Below are positions 35,058 through 43,168 of a DNA stretch of 49,433 nt, in pieces; the first letter of the stretch is position 1; every line of letters begins with the position of its first letter. Position numbers and translations under genes: made by a program. The notes below the pieces were generated by a model. The model saw only the letters and a list, made by a program, of their open reading frames with translations. It searched no databases and was not told where the DNA came from. Origin of the DNA: Bacteroidaceae bacterium (lineage in GTDB: Bacteria > Bacteroidota > Bacteroidia > Bacteroidales > Bacteroidaceae); the NCBI GenBank assembly GCA_017530735.1, contig JAFXMB010000074.1:1-49433 (forward strand), given 5' to 3'.

Positions 35058-36659
35058 TTATTTCAGGGCCTCGACAGCCTTTGTGATTGTGGGGTCGGTC
35101 TGGTTTATGAAGGCTATGTAATCCTGCATATCCAGCGCATCGTAGATTATGTTTCCGTAAACGGCAGTGCGCATCTGCTTGCGTGCGGGGGCGGTCAGGC
35201 TGTAGTCACGCTTGACTCCGTTCTTTGCTGCATAATCGTAGAATTTGTTGAGTACGTTGTCTGCATCAAGATATGCCTCAATCTCAGAGAACGTCTTGTA
35301 CTTGGCAAGTGCGGCACGGTTGCTGTCAACATACTTGAACGAATACTTGTTGATGAGGCTCTTGCGTACTACATCAGAGTAGTATTTTGAGTAGCCGGTA
35401 GTGTCCTGAGCCACAAAGATGTCGGGCATGATTCCGCCTCCGCCGTAAACGGTGCGGCCGCCCTTGGTTTTGTAAACCTCGTCCTCGTTCTGCTTGATGC
35501 TGTCGGCAGTGAAGAACTCTCCGTGCTCGTAGCGTTTGATGATATCCATCGCATAGTCCTCATCGGACTCACCGTACGGCTTCTGTATGCATCGGCCCGA
35601 CGGGGTGTAGTAGCGGGCAATGGTGATGCGTATGCTTGATCCATCGGCAAAGTCAATGGGTTCCTGCACAAGTCCCTTGCCGAATGAACGGCGGCCTACA
35701 ATAGTGCCGCGGTCGTTGTCCTGGATGGCTCCCGTGAATATCTCGGCGGCCGATGCAGACGACTCGTCAATCATTACCACAAGCGGAATTGTCTGGTAAT
35801 GACCGCGTCCGTCGGCATACTGCTTGGCGGTGGGGTTGTGGGCTCCCTGCGTGTAAACAATCAGGTCGTTCTTGGGGAGGAACTGGTTTGCCATCTGAAT
35901 GGCTGCACCCAGGTAGCCTCCGGTGTTGCTGCGCAGGTCAATGATGAGTTTCTTCATGCCCTTGCTGCTCAGGTCGGCCAGACTGGTCAGCATCTCGGCG
36001 AATGTGGTCTCGCCGAACTTGTTTATCATTATGTAGCCTATGCCATCCTTGGGTGAAATCATATATGCCGCATCAACGCTCTTGACCGGAATGTCACCGC
36101 GAACGATGGTGAAATCCACCAGGTCGGGCTCGTCGTTACGCTTTACGCTGATCTTTACGCTTGTGCCCTTGGGGCCCTTCAGGTTCTTGACAACCTCATT
36201 GCTGGGAATCTTCTTTCCGGCAAACAAGGAGTCGTTGATAAGGACTATGCGATCACCTGCCAGCACGCCAACTTTCTCGGATGGACCTCCGTGGATGACA
36301 TTGTTTACGCGAATGGTGTCATCCTGAATTGAGAACTGTATGCCGATACCCGAGAAACTGCCGTGAAGTTCATCGTTGCTCTCCTGGGTCTCCTCGGCGG
36401 GATAGTAGGCGGAGTGGGGGTCAAGTTCCTGCAGTATCGTGGGCAGTACGCGATCCATGATAGAGTCCATATCGACCACATCGACATATTTGCGGTCAAT
36501 GGCCTTGATGAGTGTCTCGACCTTCTGTGAGCCGGGACTTGAGGAACGGGTAAACTGCGGCTGGTGTCTTTTGAATACGCCAATCATGACTTCTGTTCCA
36601 AGAAAGAAGCCCATGGTAAGAAGAAAAAGTATGCGGATGATTGTTTTCAGTGTCTTCAT
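35058..36659 (-). CDS. S41 carboxyl-terminal processing protease (CtpA-like)
   Basis: 533 residues. One N-terminal membrane helix (about 8-27) anchors a periplasmic protease. A PDZ domain (about 95-180; GIGIQF, GVLAGDRIVLIND) precedes the S41 core. Catalytic Ser303 lies in DESSASAAEIF and Lys328 in RSFGKGLVQ, 25 residues apart as expected. A further 150-residue helical tail follows. It overlaps the dCMP deaminase gene by 4 nt (ATGA), third gene of a Crp-deaminase-protease operon. Confidence 0.92.
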   Translation of the reverse strand: MKTLKTIIRILFLLTMGFFLGTEVMIGVFKRHQPQFTRSSSPGSQKVETLIKAIDRKYVDVVDMDSIMDRVLPTILQELDPHSAYYPAEETQESNDELHGSFSGIGIQFSIQDDTIRVNNVIHGGPSEKVGVLAGDRIVLINDSLFAGKKIPSNEVVKNLKGPKGTSVKISVKRNDEPDLVDFTIVRGDIPVKSVDAAYMISPKDGIGYIMINKFGETTFAEMLTSLADLSSKGMKKLIIDLRSNTGGYLGAAIQMANQFLPKNDLIVYTQGAHNPTAKQYADGRGHYQTIPLVVMIDESSASAAEIFTGAIQDNDRGTIVGRRSFGKGLVQEPIDFADGSSIRITIARYYTPSGRCIQKPYGESDEDYAMDIIKRYEHGEFFTADSIKQNEDEVYKTKGGRTVYGGGGIMPDIFVAQDTTGYSKYYSDVVRKSLINKYSFKYVDSNRAALAKYKTFSEIEAYLDADNVLNKFYDYAAKNGVKRDYSLTAPARKQMRTAVYGNIIYDALDMQDYIAFINQTDPTITKAVEALK

Positions 36660-37099
36660 TTTTCAGTGTTTTCTGTGTTCAAGTCCAGATAAATAACTTC
36701 AATTCCTGCACGCTTGAGCAGGTCAACTCCGTCTGTGAGCCTGTATTGCTCGGTATAGATAACGCGTTTAATGCCTGACTGGATAATCAGTTTTGCACAT
36801 TCTATACAAGGAGATGCGGTGACATAAAGCGTTGCACCGTCGCTGCTGTTTGATGAGCGGGCCAGTTTGGTAATGGCGTTGGCCTCGGCGTGGAGTACGT
36901 AAGGCTTGGAAACGTTGTTCTCATCTTCGCAGATATTCTCGAATCCGGTGGGGGTGCCGTTGTACCCGTCGGATATGATCATGTTGTTCTTAACCACCAG
37001 GGCGCCCACCTTGCGGCGTACGCAGTAGGAGTTCTCGGCCCAGATGAGGGCCATGCGTGCGTATCGGCGGTCAAGAGCTGCTTTTTTTGCTTCGTCCAT
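36656..37099 (-). CDS. dCMP deaminase (ComEB-like)
   Basis: 147 residues of the zinc-dependent cytidine/deoxycytidylate deaminase fold. Zinc ligands His70 and catalytic Glu72 in LHAEANAI, Cys98 and Cys101 in SPCIECAK. The long insert with NGTPTGFENICED is typical of dCMP deaminases. It supplies dUMP for thymidylate synthesis. It starts 2 nt after the Crp-type gene and overlaps the protease gene. Confidence 0.92.
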   Translation of the reverse strand: MDEAKKAALDRRYARMALIWAENSYCVRRKVGALVVKNNMIISDGYNGTPTGFENICEDENNVSKPYVLHAEANAITKLARSSNSSDGATLYVTASPCIECAKLIIQSGIKRVIYTEQYRLTDGVDLLKRAGIEVIYLDLNTENTEK

Positions 37100-37101
37100 T
37101 T

Positions 37102-37767
37102 TTAAATCAGGTTCTCAAGCGCGGGAATGAAAATCTCCTTGCGGCGCAGGGATATGTGCCCCTGGGCCTCGAGTGCGTTCAGTTCACGCGATACGTTAAG
37201 TCTTGTGGCATCCATCAGGACTGCCAGGTCATTCATCTTGATGCTCAGTTTCTTGATGCCCGTCTGTGTATCGGACAAACCCTTGATGAAACGGATTATG
37301 CGGTCTCTCAGAGAGGCTCCCTCAAGTGTCCAGAGATGGCTGTCCAGCTGCTGAACGCGGCCGCTCAGTATGTTGAGCAGGTTCATGCGGCAGATGTTGT
37401 ACTTGCCAAGCTCTGTGTAGATGTACTGCTTGTCGACCATCAGGAAACTGCATGGGGTGACGGCAGTGTATGTGCGCTGATATGAACCTGCGCGTCCGAA
37501 CATTGAATAGGGCTCGATAAGGAAGGGGGCGTCTATCTGTTCCATGAATGAAAGGTTGCCGTCCATACCCTCTCGGGAACTCTCTACGGTGCCGTTTATC
37601 AGGAATGCGAAACTTTTGCACCGGTCACCTGCACTGATTATGGAACCGCCCTCTTCATAACGGACAAAGTCCAGACGTATCTTCTGCAGCAGGCTGTTGA
37701 AATCGGCCTGACTCATGCCCTGAAAAAGGGGCAGACTGAGCAGCGTGTCATACATCGGCAGTTCCAT
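37102..37767 (-). CDS. Crp/Fnr-family transcriptional regulator
   Basis: 221 residues from MELPMYDTLL: an N-terminal cyclic-nucleotide-binding-like beta-roll (about 15-120) and a C-terminal winged helix-turn-helix (about 150-215; MNDLAVLMDATRLNVSRELNALE). No cysteine cluster for an Fe-S sensor is visible, and the ligand pocket does not clearly match cAMP binding. The ATG at 37767 lies about 20 nt after the predicted transcription start; an alternative Met is four codons in. Promoter-proximal gene of an operon with dCMP deaminase and an S41 protease. Confidence 0.88.
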   Translation of the reverse strand: MELPMYDTLLSLPLFQGMSQADFNSLLQKIRLDFVRYEEGGSIISAGDRCKSFAFLINGTVESSREGMDGNLSFMEQIDAPFLIEPYSMFGRAGSYQRTYTAVTPCSFLMVDKQYIYTELGKYNICRMNLLNILSGRVQQLDSHLWTLEGASLRDRIIRFIKGLSDTQTGIKKLSIKMNDLAVLMDATRLNVSRELNALEAQGHISLRRKEIFIPALENLI

Positions 37768-37793
37768 ATAGCACAATTGATCGTAAATTCACG

Positions 37794-37801
37794 CAAAGTT
37801 A
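37794..37801 (-). promoter_or_regulatory. -7 box of the Crp-type operon
   Basis: TAACTTTG on the minus strand; the chosen start codon is 26 nt downstream. Confidence 0.55.
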
Positions 37802-37843
37802 CTTTTTTTTCTTTGCGGAGTGTCATTAATCCAAAGGAATCAC

Positions 37844-37851
37844 TATTTTTG
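37844..37851 (+). promoter_or_regulatory. -7 box of the NfeD-flotillin operon
   Basis: TATTTTTG, about 70 nt before the start codon, implying a leader of roughly 63 nt; -33 box weak. Confidence 0.5.
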
Positions 37852-37921
37852 TAGAAAAGTGGTCCTCTTTTTTAAGGCCATAAACTAAATGTTTAACAAA
37901 CCAATAATTGTTTTCTAACCT

Positions 37922-38497
37922 ATGATTGAATTATTTAATTCCCTGGAACCATTACAGAAGTTTTTCTGGACTATCGCTTGTTGTGCATCTCTGGTATTTA
38001 TCATTCAGACTATCATGACATTCATAGGCCTGGGTACTGATGCGGACGTTGATGCCGGTCCGATGGACGGTTCGGTTGACTCCATGGAGGACGGTGCCCT
38101 GAGCGGAGTGTTCTCATTCCGTAACCTTATCAATTTCCTGCTCGGATACGGTTGGGCAGGCGTGTTGCTGTTTGATGACATTGAAAAACGCTGGCTGCTC
38201 CAGTTACTGGCAATCGCAGTGGGTCTGCTGTTCGTCCTGGCATTCGTGTTCATGTTCCGTCAGGTCATGAAACTCTCACATGACGGCAGTTTCAAGATGA
38301 GTGAGACCGTAGGTCTTAAGGCCGATGTGTACCTGCGTATCCCTGCTGCCCGTTCAGGACGCGGCAAGGTGCAGCTTAGTGTAAAGGGCTCAGTACATGA
38401 GATTGACGCCGTTACTGACAATGACGCTGAGATTCCTACCGGCGGTCAGGTTGAGATAGTTGAAGTTCTCGGCGATGACCTCCTTCTTGTAAAGTGA
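37922..38497 (+). CDS. NfeD-like membrane protein, flotillin partner
   Basis: 191 residues: a first membrane helix (about 14-37), an acidic Asp-rich loop (41-58), two further hydrophobic segments (about 67-84 and 91-112), and a C-terminal OB-fold-like domain (about 128-191; GGQVEIVEVLGDDLLLV). This matches short NfeD (YuaF-type) proteins that are encoded beside flotillins and act with them in membrane microdomains. The flotillin gene follows after 42 nt. Confidence 0.82.
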   Translation: MIELFNSLEPLQKFFWTIACCASLVFIIQTIMTFIGLGTDADVDAGPMDGSVDSMEDGALSGVFSFRNLINFLLGYGWAGVLLFDDIEKRWLLQLLAIAVGLLFVLAFVFMFRQVMKLSHDGSFKMSETVGLKADVYLRIPAARSGRGKVQLSVKGSVHEIDAVTDNDAEIPTGGQVEIVEVLGDDLLLVK

Positions 38498-38539
38498 TTA
38501 AAAGATTGAATAATAACAATTTAATACATAAGTTAAGTA

Positions 38540-39940
38540 ATGAATTCAAGTAGTATTTCAATTCTCGTAGTGATAGGAGTTGTACTCCTTTTCATTCTGT
38601 TTGCAACAATCATCCGCAGGTACAGACGTTGCCCTTCTGACAAGATTCTGGTAGTTTACGGTAAGACAGGAGGCGGCAGTGCCAAGTGTATACACGGTGG
38701 CGGTAAGTTTGTATGGCCCGTTATCCAGGACTATGCATACCTGAGCCTGACACCTATTTCCATAGATGCCAACCTGACCAACGCCCTGAGCCGTCAGAAC
38801 ATCCGCGTGGACGTTCCCTGCCGATTCACAGTCGGTATATCGACCGAGCCCGACAGCATGAACAACGCCGCTGAGCGTCTGCTGGGACTCACAGCCGATG
38901 AGATTCAGGAACTGGCCCGTGATATCCTGTTCGGTCAGCTGCGTCTGGTTATCGCAACCATGACCATTGAGGAGATCAACAGCGACCGTGACACCTTCCT
39001 GGAGAAGATTGCCAAGAACGTTGAGGTTGAACTCAAGAAGATAGGTCTTCGTCTTATCAACGTGAACGTGACCGATATCAAGGATGAGTCAGGTTATATC
39101 CAGGCTCTGGGTAAGGAGGCTGCCGCCAAGGCCATCAACGAGGCTAAGGTAAGCGTGGCTGAGCAGGACCGTAACGGTGAAATCGGTAAGGCCGAGGCCG
39201 TTAAGGAGACCCGTATCCGTACATCACAGGCTAACGCCGTAGCCGTACAGGGTGAGAACAACGCCAAGGTTGAGATTGCCAACTCAGACGCATTCCGTCG
39301 TGAGAAGGAGGCCGAGGCTAACCGTCTGGCTGTAACAGCTGAGAAGGTACAGCAGGCTAAGGCACTGCAGGATGCCTATATCGCTGAGCGTGATGCTGAA
39401 AACGCCCGTGCCGAGCGTGAGCGTTCAACCCAGCAGGCCAACATCCTGGTTGCCCAGCAGGTTGAGAAGGACCGTATAATCATAGCCGCCGAGGCTGAGG
39501 CTGAGAAGCTCCGCGTAAGCGCCAAGGGTGAGGCCGATGCCATATTCGCCAAGATGGAGGCCGAGGCTAAGGGTTACTATGAGATCCTGACCAAGCAGGC
39601 TGCCGGTTATGACAAGATGGTACAGGCTGCAGGCGGTGATGCCGCAAAGGCATTCATGCTGCTCATGTCAGAGAAGATGCCGGAACTTGTAAAGACTCAG
39701 GTAGAGGCTATCAAGGGTATCAAGTTCGACAACGTAACCGTTTGGGATTCAGGCAACGGCGCCGACGGAAAGGGATCGACCGCAAACTTTCTGAGCGGAC
39801 TCATGAAGTCTGTTCCTCCCATGTCAGATCTCTTTAACATGGCCGGTCTGAACCTGCCCGAGTATCTTGGCAAGAAGAAGGAAGCCGATGCTCCCGTAGC
39901 ACAGGCCGAGGAGATTAAGGAAGACAAAAAGAAGAAGTAA
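38540..39940 (+). CDS. Flotillin (SPFH-domain protein)
   Basis: 466 residues. An N-terminal membrane hairpin (about 6-24) is followed by the SPFH domain (about 30-200; YGKTGGGSAKCIHGGGKFVWP). A long Ala/Glu-rich coiled coil follows (about 195-350, with many EA and AEAE repeats), then a Gly/Lys-containing tail. Closest in layout to FloT/YuaG and YqiK flotillins, which assemble on the inner membrane and organise microdomains. Operon with the NfeD-like gene. Transcription probably ends in the palindrome 20 nt downstream. Confidence 0.92.
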   Translation: MNSSSISILVVIGVVLLFILFATIIRRYRRCPSDKILVVYGKTGGGSAKCIHGGGKFVWPVIQDYAYLSLTPISIDANLTNALSRQNIRVDVPCRFTVGISTEPDSMNNAAERLLGLTADEIQELARDILFGQLRLVIATMTIEEINSDRDTFLEKIAKNVEVELKKIGLRLINVNVTDIKDESGYIQALGKEAAAKAINEAKVSVAEQDRNGEIGKAEAVKETRIRTSQANAVAVQGENNAKVEIANSDAFRREKEAEANRLAVTAEKVQQAKALQDAYIAERDAENARAERERSTQQANILVAQQVEKDRIIIAAEAEAEKLRVSAKGEADAIFAKMEAEAKGYYEILTKQAAGYDKMVQAAGGDAAKAFMLLMSEKMPELVKTQVEAIKGIKFDNVTVWDSGNGADGKGSTANFLSGLMKSVPPMSDLFNMAGLNLPEYLGKKKEADAPVAQAEEIKEDKKKK

Positions 39941-39960
39941 TCCTTAACTCTCAACCGCAA

Positions 39961-39999
39961 AAAAGCGCGCATAAGGGACTGTCCCTAATGCGCGCTTTT
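39961..39999. repeat. Palindromic repeat element C / terminator
   Basis: Two 19-nt arms (39961-39979 and 39981-39999) match at 18 of 19 positions around a single T, with core GGGACTGTCCC and GCGCGC near the ends; the stem ends in TTTT. It lies 20 nt after the flotillin stop and probably serves as its terminator. The core resembles elements A, B and D. Confidence 0.8.
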
Positions 40000-40047
40000 G
40001 TGTCATTATACTCATTTGTGAGTATGACGGGTTATTGCTGAAAGTGC

Positions 40048-40055
40048 TATTTTTG
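40048..40055 (+). promoter_or_regulatory. -7 box of the hemerythrin-LuxR gene
   Basis: TATTTTTG, 30 nt before the chosen start; -33 box weak. Confidence 0.5.
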
Positions 40056-40085
40056 CACTCAGTTAGACTTGTTTTATATAAGAAT

Positions 40086-41039
40086 ATGGGTGTAAAAGCT
40101 TCTGAATATGTCCCACAGGACAAAATGAGGGACCTGATAGAAGACAACAATCTGATGTTGCTTGTAATCAGCCGTTTCGGAATTCAGTTCGGATTCGGTG
40201 ACAGTACCATAAATGAGGTATGCCGTAATAACGGAGTTGACTGCCAGACCTTTCTGGCCGTGGCGAATCTGATAGCAGGAAAGAACTATACCGCCTATAC
40301 CGTTTCACTGCCGGCTATCATTGAGTATCTTAAGCGTGCCCATACCTATTTCAGTGATTTCATTCTGCCCACCATACGCCGCAAACTCATTGAGGCCATC
40401 AACTGCAATGATGTGAATGATGTGGCGTTCCTGATACTCAAATTCTATGATGACTACACGGTCGAGGTGCAGAACCACATGAAGTATGAGAATGATACCA
40501 TATTTGTATATGTGGAGAAACTGATGCGCGGACTGCCCACAGGAAAGTTCAACATCTCCAAATACTCGGCAAGCCATGACAACGGATCGCAGAAACTCAA
40601 GGAACTCAAGGATATCGTCATACGTCACTACCGTCAGCCGAATAATGACCTTCTGAACTCGGCCCTGTACGATATCATAAACTGTGAGAATGACCTGATA
40701 TCACACAGCGAGATAGAGGAACGTCTGTTTGTTCCGGCAGTAATGAAACTGGAGAAATCGGTCGTAACGGGATCGGATCAGACGCAGGGAAGTGCATCGG
40801 ACGCAATACAGAGTGCCAGCGTGGCAGTGTTGAGTGACCGCGAGAAAGACATAATAAAATGTGTGGCCAAGGGTATGTCAAACAAGGAGATTGCCGATGC
40901 GCTGTTCCTGTCAATCCATACGGTGACCACCCACAGACGTAATATCACGGCCAAACTGCAGATACACTCGCCGGCCGGTCTGACTATTTACGCCATAATC
41001 AACAATCTGATTGATATTGCAGAGGTCAATCTGCAGTAA
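40086..41039 (+). CDS. ScdA/hemerythrin-like sensor fused to a LuxR HTH
   Basis: 317 residues. The N-terminus (about 38-66, INEVCRNNGVDCQTFLAV) resembles the ScdA_N domain. The middle (about 75-225) resembles the di-iron hemerythrin fold of YtfE/ScdA repair proteins, with candidate ligands His86, His131 and Glu135 (NHMKYE), His164, His181, and His207 with Glu211 (SHSEIEE). A LuxR-type HTH fills 248-310 (LSDREKDIIKCVAKGMSNKEIADALFLS). The likely role is a transcription factor sensing oxygen, NO or iron through a di-iron centre. The start at MGVKAS follows the promoter; upstream in-frame codons begin before the -7 box. It converges with the CcsBA gene, one base apart. Confidence 0.8.
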   Translation: MGVKASEYVPQDKMRDLIEDNNLMLLVISRFGIQFGFGDSTINEVCRNNGVDCQTFLAVANLIAGKNYTAYTVSLPAIIEYLKRAHTYFSDFILPTIRRKLIEAINCNDVNDVAFLILKFYDDYTVEVQNHMKYENDTIFVYVEKLMRGLPTGKFNISKYSASHDNGSQKLKELKDIVIRHYRQPNNDLLNSALYDIINCENDLISHSEIEERLFVPAVMKLEKSVVTGSDQTQGSASDAIQSASVAVLSDREKDIIKCVAKGMSNKEIADALFLSIHTVTTHRRNITAKLQIHSPAGLTIYAIINNLIDIAEVNLQ

Positions 41040-41040
41040 A

Positions 41041-43158
41041 TCACGCGTATGCGTGCATGCCACCCAGAATCAGGTTCACTCCGAAATAGGTGATGAGAAC
41101 CGCTATTATGGCTGCAACTGAATAGGCGTGGAAGAACCTGGGCCTGCTGAAACGTGACATGGTGCTGCTGTGAAGCATGGCGGCATAGATGAGCATAGTT
41201 ATCAGAGCCCATGTCTCCTTGGGATCCCAACTCCAGTAGTTTCCCCATGAAATATTTGCCCAGACGGCTCCTATGAATGTTCCTGCTGACAATATGAACA
41301 CGGCGGGATAAAGAATCACCAGACTTACGTCACGCAGTTTGGCCGATGCCTCCAGAGGCATGAGCAGTCCCATTATTCCTGTCAGGGCCACAAGTCCGAA
41401 AAGCGTATAAGAAACCATCATGCAGAGCACATGGATGCTCAGAAGTGGTGATTGCAGTACCGGCATGAGGTGAGTAATCTGCGGATTGGAGCCTGCAAGT
41501 GAAGCCACCAGCATGGTGAATCCGGCCAGTATGAATCCCATGGGCTGGATGACGGGGATGCTGCGGTAAAGCGCTATCATGGCTATTGAAACGAGCCAGG
41601 CCATAAGCATCATCACCGAGTAACTGCCGGCAAACGGAGCGTGTCCCGACACATACCAGCGCAGTCCCAGTACAAGCGTGAGGTAAGCCAGCAGGACGAT
41701 TGATATAACCAGCATGGAGTTGCTCATCCATGCAGGCGTCTTTCGGCCGCGTCCCATCATGATGCCGGTGATTACAAACAGTATCATTCCCAGCGTGATG
41801 GAGGCCATGAACGGCACCATCGGTCTGGATATCCTGTTGTAGAGCATCTCTGCACGGAAATGTGTGGCAGAGGGCAGGACATCGGCGGCAACCTTATGCT
41901 GGTATTTGACTATCTTGTCCAGAATCAGGCTCACTTCGGCCCAGTTCTCTTTCTTTATGTCATCATGGATGAGGTCAATGGAACGGCGTATGAATACCCA
42001 TGTGTCGTAATCAAGTTCCTCGGGCAGCGGATCGCTGGGTGAGAACCATTCCACCCGGCCGCCCTGCTGTACGGCAAGTCCGGTCTGAGGGTCAATCCTT
42101 AAGGGGAATATCCTGAAAGCCTTGCCCGATGCAGCCTGCATGCGTATGGACTCTTTCTCGGTCTCCACCTGGGTGCCGCGGTCTTTGTTCTTGAGTTTGA
42201 ACGGGACTACGTTCCACCAGTCGTACCAGAAGAGCCAGCCGGTAACCACCTGGGTGGAGGTATAGCCCTGATAACCGTTCTTGCCATATGCTTTGAGGCT
42301 GTAGTCGCGGGTCATGGTCTGCAGCGGTGCTACACGGTCATTGTAGTATATGTGGAGTTTGTCAAACCGGGCCGATATGCTGTCAGGCAGTACCGGAAGG
42401 TCATAATCGGTATGGGATGCCTTTGCCGTTGCGGTTCCGGCTATAAGGAGTATGATAATGACCGATGCCTGTTTACGCAGGTTGTTGACTGCCGTGCGGA
42501 ACCCGGAATTCTTCTGGAAAAAGAATCCTGCCATGGATATAAGCAGCAGGACATAACCTGTGTAGGTCAGGCCTACGCCCCACGGGTCATGGCTGATGGA
42601 GAGCAGGCTGCCCTGGCCGTCCTCATCGTAACTGGCCTGATAGAAACGGTATCCGCGATATTTGAGTATGTTGTTCATGGAGATGGTATGGGTGGCGCTG
42701 ACTCCGGCATCGGGGTCATCCAGATACACGGTGCTGCTGTAATCAGATGCTGCACGCGAGCCTTCATAATACTCTATGCTGAACTCCCGGAGAGTCATGC
42801 TGAATGGCAGTTTCTGGCGGAAGCCCTCATTTGAGGCCCATTCGGTGGTTGCCTCTCCCTGACGCAGGTACATGCGCCCCTGCTTACCGGTGAGCATGGT
42901 AACCAGGGCTCCGGCCAGGATCAGTACCAGTGCAATGTGAAGGAAGAAAACGGCTGGTTTTCTTATGGTCTTGCGTTTAATCAGGTAAATAACGCCCGAT
43001 ATGGCTGACACAGCCCATAGTGCTATGAACACCGGGTTGTGATAGACCAATCGGAAAGCCTGTGATGTACTATACAGTTTCTCAATAACGGTGGCAGCCG
43101 CCATCATGATTATGATGACAGCTGCTGTACCGAATGATAAGTATTTAAGTGATTTCAT
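41041..43158 (-). CDS. Cytochrome c biogenesis protein CcsBA (ResB-CcsA fusion)
   Basis: 705 residues, system II cytochrome c synthase. An N-terminal ResB-like half (about 1-290, with membrane helices and a periplasmic loop) is followed by another periplasmic segment and a CcsA half (about 450-705). The tryptophan-rich haem-handling WWD motif (ISWGNYWSWDPKETWAL) is near 630-650. It exports haem and attaches it to CxxCH motifs. The start MKSLKYLS was chosen because it begins the first helix and leaves a 10-nt gap to the upstream gene; the long open frame before it overlaps that gene. It directly follows a di-haem protein gene, its obvious client. Confidence 0.9.
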   Translation of the reverse strand: MKSLKYLSFGTAAVIIIMMAAATVIEKLYSTSQAFRLVYHNPVFIALWAVSAISGVIYLIKRKTIRKPAVFFLHIALVLILAGALVTMLTGKQGRMYLRQGEATTEWASNEGFRQKLPFSMTLREFSIEYYEGSRAASDYSSTVYLDDPDAGVSATHTISMNNILKYRGYRFYQASYDEDGQGSLLSISHDPWGVGLTYTGYVLLLISMAGFFFQKNSGFRTAVNNLRKQASVIIILLIAGTATAKASHTDYDLPVLPDSISARFDKLHIYYNDRVAPLQTMTRDYSLKAYGKNGYQGYTSTQVVTGWLFWYDWWNVVPFKLKNKDRGTQVETEKESIRMQAASGKAFRIFPLRIDPQTGLAVQQGGRVEWFSPSDPLPEELDYDTWVFIRRSIDLIHDDIKKENWAEVSLILDKIVKYQHKVAADVLPSATHFRAEMLYNRISRPMVPFMASITLGMILFVITGIMMGRGRKTPAWMSNSMLVISIVLLAYLTLVLGLRWYVSGHAPFAGSYSVMMLMAWLVSIAMIALYRSIPVIQPMGFILAGFTMLVASLAGSNPQITHLMPVLQSPLLSIHVLCMMVSYTLFGLVALTGIMGLLMPLEASAKLRDVSLVILYPAVFILSAGTFIGAVWANISWGNYWSWDPKETWALITMLIYAAMLHSSTMSRFSRPRFFHAYSVAAIIAVLITYFGVNLILGGMHAYA

Positions 43159-43168
43159 GACCGCTAAG

